64,000 nt of DNA from Chryseobacterium sp. c4a (GTDB lineage: Bacteria; Bacteroidota; Bacteroidia; Flavobacteriales; Weeksellaceae), in NCBI RefSeq assembly GCF_009900745.1, contig NZ_WXVU01000005.1, forward strand, positions 183,373 to 247,372, written 5' to 3'. Of the stretch, positions 63,443 through 64,000 are shown piece by piece. The translations under genes and the position numbers were made by a program. Below the pieces are notes generated by a model. That model did no database searches. It was not told where the DNA came from and worked only from the letters and a program-made list of their open reading frames with translations. Each line of letters opens with the position of its first letter. The first letter of the stretch is position 1.

Positions 63443-64000
63443 TTTAGTGGAAACAGAGTAGTAGATGCCAGGGAGTTAGAAGGTTCAGAACCACTGCCTT
63501 TAAATGCTGGCAAAGTTTACGAAGCGCGACAGTTACTTGCAGATAACCTTGATAGGCAGGGGCGAAGTACAGAGGCTTCCAAATTAAGAGCACATGCGGA
63601 TCAGATACAGGAAATTAATACATTAATAATTTCTGCTCCTATTTTTGAGATAGAAGAGGTTGTACTATCTGCTAGGGCCGCGAGTGCTTCAGGCTTCTTT
63701 GGAAGAGTTTGGTCTGCAATAAAAGGAATTTTTGCTGGCGCCGAAGGGAGTGCTGGGATTGCAGAAACAACTGCAGGAAAAGTACCTAATCCGTATGGGA
63801 AAGCAGGTGGGCCATTGCATCAAGCAAAAATAGAAGAAGTTGGAAAAAAATTAGATGCTGATGGATTTACAGAAATAAAGACTGAGGTAAGAGTGGATAC
63901 ACCTAAAGGAAGTAAAGGTAAAAGGTTTATAGATATTCAAGGAACTAATCCAAAAACTGGAGAAGTTAAGCAAGTTCAAGTTGGAAAGCAAAATAAAAAT
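63431..64000 (+). CDS. Orphan RHS tip with second nuclease-like toxin (3' end outside window)
   Basis: ATG at 63431 opens a frame to the window edge (190 codons, no stop). It restarts with the RHS core-end motif YAFSGNRVVDARELEG, homologous to NFSENRVVQHVELEG in the upstream toxin. A helical linker follows (LNAGKVYEARQLLADNLDRQ, then SASGFFGRVWSAIKGIFAGA), and then a different tail: VPNPYGKAGGPLHQAKIEEVGKKLDADG, VRVDTPKGSKGKRFIDIQG, VQVGKQ. This resembles the PD-(D/E)xK-type nuclease tails of RHS/CDI toxins. It has no signal peptide, so it is a displaced spare tip rather than a full gene. An in-frame stop is present at 63416. Confidence 0.8.
   Translation, partial: MQYAFSGNRVVDARELEGSEPLPLNAGKVYEARQLLADNLDRQGRSTEASKLRAHADQIQEINTLIISAPIFEIEEVVLSARAASASGFFGRVWSAIKGIFAGAEGSAGIAETTAGKVPNPYGKAGGPLHQAKIEEVGKKLDADGFTEIKTEVRVDTPKGSKGKRFIDIQGTNPKTGEVKQVQVGKQNKN

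Overview
The window looks like chromosome of a low-GC Bacteroidota, most likely a flavobacterium of the Chryseobacterium type. The support is several type IX secretion (T9SS) type A sorting tails (genes at 8020 and 54507), LytS/LytTR two-component pairs, TAnnTTTG promoter elements close to start codons, a monomeric NADP-isocitrate dehydrogenase, a one-chain glycine decarboxylase, and many small lipoproteins. The genus is an inference; no rRNA is present to confirm it.

Layout. 1-8.5 kb (mostly minus strand): a cut-off DUF1223 secreted thioredoxin-like protein, a LytTR regulator with its histidine kinase, a haem-binding/P460-type protein with a lipoprotein, icd, and a two-gene unit of secreted proteins, one with a T9SS tail. 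8.6-21.4 kb (plus strand): tpx, then a long run of small stress or ligand-binding folds (two Crp/Fnr regulators, five VOC-type genes, two DinB-like, three SRPBCC, two alpha/beta hydrolases, an SDR, a DoxX protein, DUF763). 21.5-31 kb: an S9 peptidase, an ECF sigma unit with two small unknown partners, a J-domain protein and gcvP. 31-45.4 kb: YggS-type PLP protein with an AAA+ ATPase, an SMR pump, a second LytS/LytTR pair, dgt, an SPFH protein, a duplicated DUF4377 lipoprotein, a DUF962 protein and an amino-acid permease. 45.5-53.3 kb: a CocE/NonD-type hydrolase and a TPR protein / lipoprotein / plug-less outer-membrane barrel operon.

53.3 kb to the end is the accessory part and the most interesting stretch. 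A tRNA-Arg(UCG) is followed by a divergent XRE regulator and a four-gene unit: a repeat-rich secreted protein with a T9SS tail, a 1143-residue RHS/SpvB-like protein, a 1119-residue DUF6443/YD-repeat RHS protein whose variable tail is a GH-E (HNH/endonuclease VII superfamily) nuclease, and an overlapping ankyrin-repeat protein that is the likely immunity factor. Just downstream, beginning within a perfect 22-bp palindrome, an orphan cassette restarts with the RHS core-end motif and carries a second, different nuclease-like tail that runs off the window. This is a polymorphic-toxin locus with a displaced spare tip, apparently tied to T9SS export.

Several small genes lie outside the obvious reading frames: a Cys/Lys-rich 50-residue protein (27132-27284), a 57-residue membrane lipoprotein (30817-30990), a 26-residue membrane peptide (33280-33360) and a small lipoprotein without an ATG (4340-4489). 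Intergenic regions carry dispersed repeat families: four copies of one, two of another, and a pair of related long inverted repeats around the SPFH gene.
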